A DNA stretch of 64,000 nt from Zygaena filipendulae (taxonomy: Eukaryota; Arthropoda; Insecta; Lepidoptera; Zygaenidae). The stretch is taken from positions 15,001 to 79,000 of the forward strand of contig OU015652.1 of the NCBI GenBank assembly GCA_907165275.2, in the 5' to 3' direction. The notes under the pieces are model-generated. The model worked only from the letters and a program-made list of their open reading frames with translations, ran no database searches and was not told the origin of the DNA. The stretch's first letter is position 1. Each line of letters starts with the position of its first letter. Position numbers and translations under genes: made by a program. Of the stretch, positions 63,354-64,000 are shown piece after piece.

Positions 63354-64000
63354 ATGTCGCTATTAACCAAGCGAGTTAAGCGTAAACCTAGCCTTACGAA
63401 GTCAAGGTCTTTCCATGAAGACTATACCGTGAACGATTTACCGGCTTTGCGAAGGAAGCGAACAATCGCTTATAATCGCTTATCGAAAACTTTAGAAATT
63501 GGACTTAAATCCGATGTTGATGAGGAGTGTCGAGAACTATTTCTATCGTATTATCAGGAGGTTAAGAATACGGCCGCGAGTTTTGAAGATACGCATTTTA
63601 CCATATTAAGTATACATGACGCGGACGAAGAAGACGACGGTATTCAGGAGCGTTTTGATGATCTTCATTTTAGAGTGATTTCTATCTATCGAAAATTAAC
63701 TAATACTATAGAAAAGAAGGAATTATCTCAAAACAATAATACGTTGTCACGCATACGTCTACCGAAGATAACGTTACCTACGTTTGATGGACACATTAAA
63801 CATTGGCCCGAGTTCTTCGATACATTCAATGCCTTAATTCATTCTTCCTCCACTCTCAATAATACCGAGAAGTTTCACTACCTAATTTCGTCCTTGAGTG
63901 GTGATGCGTTGGCTGTAATTCGACCATTTCCTATCATCGGTGATCACTATCATGATGCGTACCAGGCACTCACATCTCGCTACGAAAATACACGTGAATT
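63354..64000 (+). CDS. gag of a BEL/Pao retrotransposon (partial, continues beyond the window)
   Basis: 215 codons open from ATG (MSLLTKRVKRKPSLTKSRSF). A coiled, acidic N-terminal part is followed by IRLPKITLPTFDGHIKHWPE, FFDTFNALIHSSSTLN, EKFHYLISSLSGDAL and YQALTSRYENTRE. This is the DUF1759-type gag segment of insect BEL/Pao elements (LPK..LP.F.G....W..F...F...H....L....K..YL...L.G.A). No stop inside the window. Protease, RT and integrase would lie further on. Confidence 0.88.
   Translation, partial: MSLLTKRVKRKPSLTKSRSFHEDYTVNDLPALRRKRTIAYNRLSKTLEIGLKSDVDEECRELFLSYYQEVKNTAASFEDTHFTILSIHDADEEDDGIQERFDDLHFRVISIYRKLTNTIEKKELSQNNNTLSRIRLPKITLPTFDGHIKHWPEFFDTFNALIHSSSTLNNTEKFHYLISSLSGDALAVIRPFPIIGDHYHDAYQALTSRYENTRE

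Larger units (their letters stand above)
62392..64000 (+). mobile_element. BEL/Pao LTR retrotransposon, 5' part, runs off the window
   Basis: TGGTGCCGAAACCAGGGA (62392-62409) matches, with one change, the complement of the 3' end of eukaryotic tRNA-Phe, a plausible primer site. CACA at about 62384 may be the LTR end. The gag frame starts at 63354. The LTR start could not be placed. The leader is unusually long (about 940 bases) and contains the hairpin at 62594. Confidence 0.6.

Noticed and set aside
1..64000. CRISPR array, operon or bacterial features
   Set aside because: The window is eukaryotic (spliced genes, SINEs, poly(A)-tailed LINEs). The tandem repeats seen have no spacer structure.

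Overview
The window looks like nuclear DNA of a moth or butterfly (Lepidoptera). Intron-rich insect genes sit in AT-rich DNA that is full of short dispersed repeats with Lepidoptera-typical ends (for example CCGCGGTTTCACCCGCG and AACCGACTTCC/AAAAAGGAGG), there is a tRNA-derived SINE with the usual lepidopteran 3' end, and R1-like, RTE-like, jockey/CR1-like, Ty3/gypsy and BEL/Pao retroelements are present. Most exons are extremely GC-rich, so the proteins are loaded with Ala, Pro, Gly and Arg, while introns and intergenic DNA are AT-rich.

Layout. 1-4.5 kb: 3' end of a LINE, then the last two exons of an unrecognised plus-strand gene whose final intron holds a SINE lying exactly against the 3' splice site. 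5.4-27.3 kb: the domino gene (SWR1/p400/SRCAP-type chromatin-remodelling ATPase) on the minus strand. I could join 13 coding exons in frame from an ATG at 27252 to a TGA at 5544 (1958 codons), and I see a second possible C-terminus made by reading through the exon-10 splice donor to a stop that overlaps a poly(A) signal near 11926. Its introns hold MITEs, LINE pieces and inverted repeats. 28.2-33.9 kb: two exons of a THAP-domain gene on the minus strand, with an intact Ty3/gypsy LTR retrotransposon (28659-33663) inserted in the intron in the opposite orientation. 34-38.9 kb: no gene seen, several repeats. 39.0-41.0 kb: tyrosylprotein sulfotransferase, three coding exons, plus strand. 41.1-46.4 kb: decayed LINEs and fold-back repeats. 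46.4-53.0 kb: a Methuselah-like seven-transmembrane receptor, four coding exons, plus strand. 53-62 kb: no gene seen, small palindromes and MITE-like elements. 62.4-64.0 kb: the 5' part of a BEL/Pao element (tRNA-Phe-type primer site, then gag) running off the window.

The host genes are unrelated in function: Domino remodels chromatin in the nucleus, TPST sulfates secreted and membrane proteins in the Golgi, and the receptor acts at the cell surface. The most interesting signal is in the gypsy element. The 11 bases directly after its 5' LTR are the exact reverse complement of an 11-base segment inside the LTR, placed where the transcript could start. This is the arrangement of the self-primed yeast element Tf1, not of a tRNA-primed element. 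The same element has a textbook A-AAA-AAC -1 frameshift site between gag and pol and two LTRs that look identical, so it may be recent and active.
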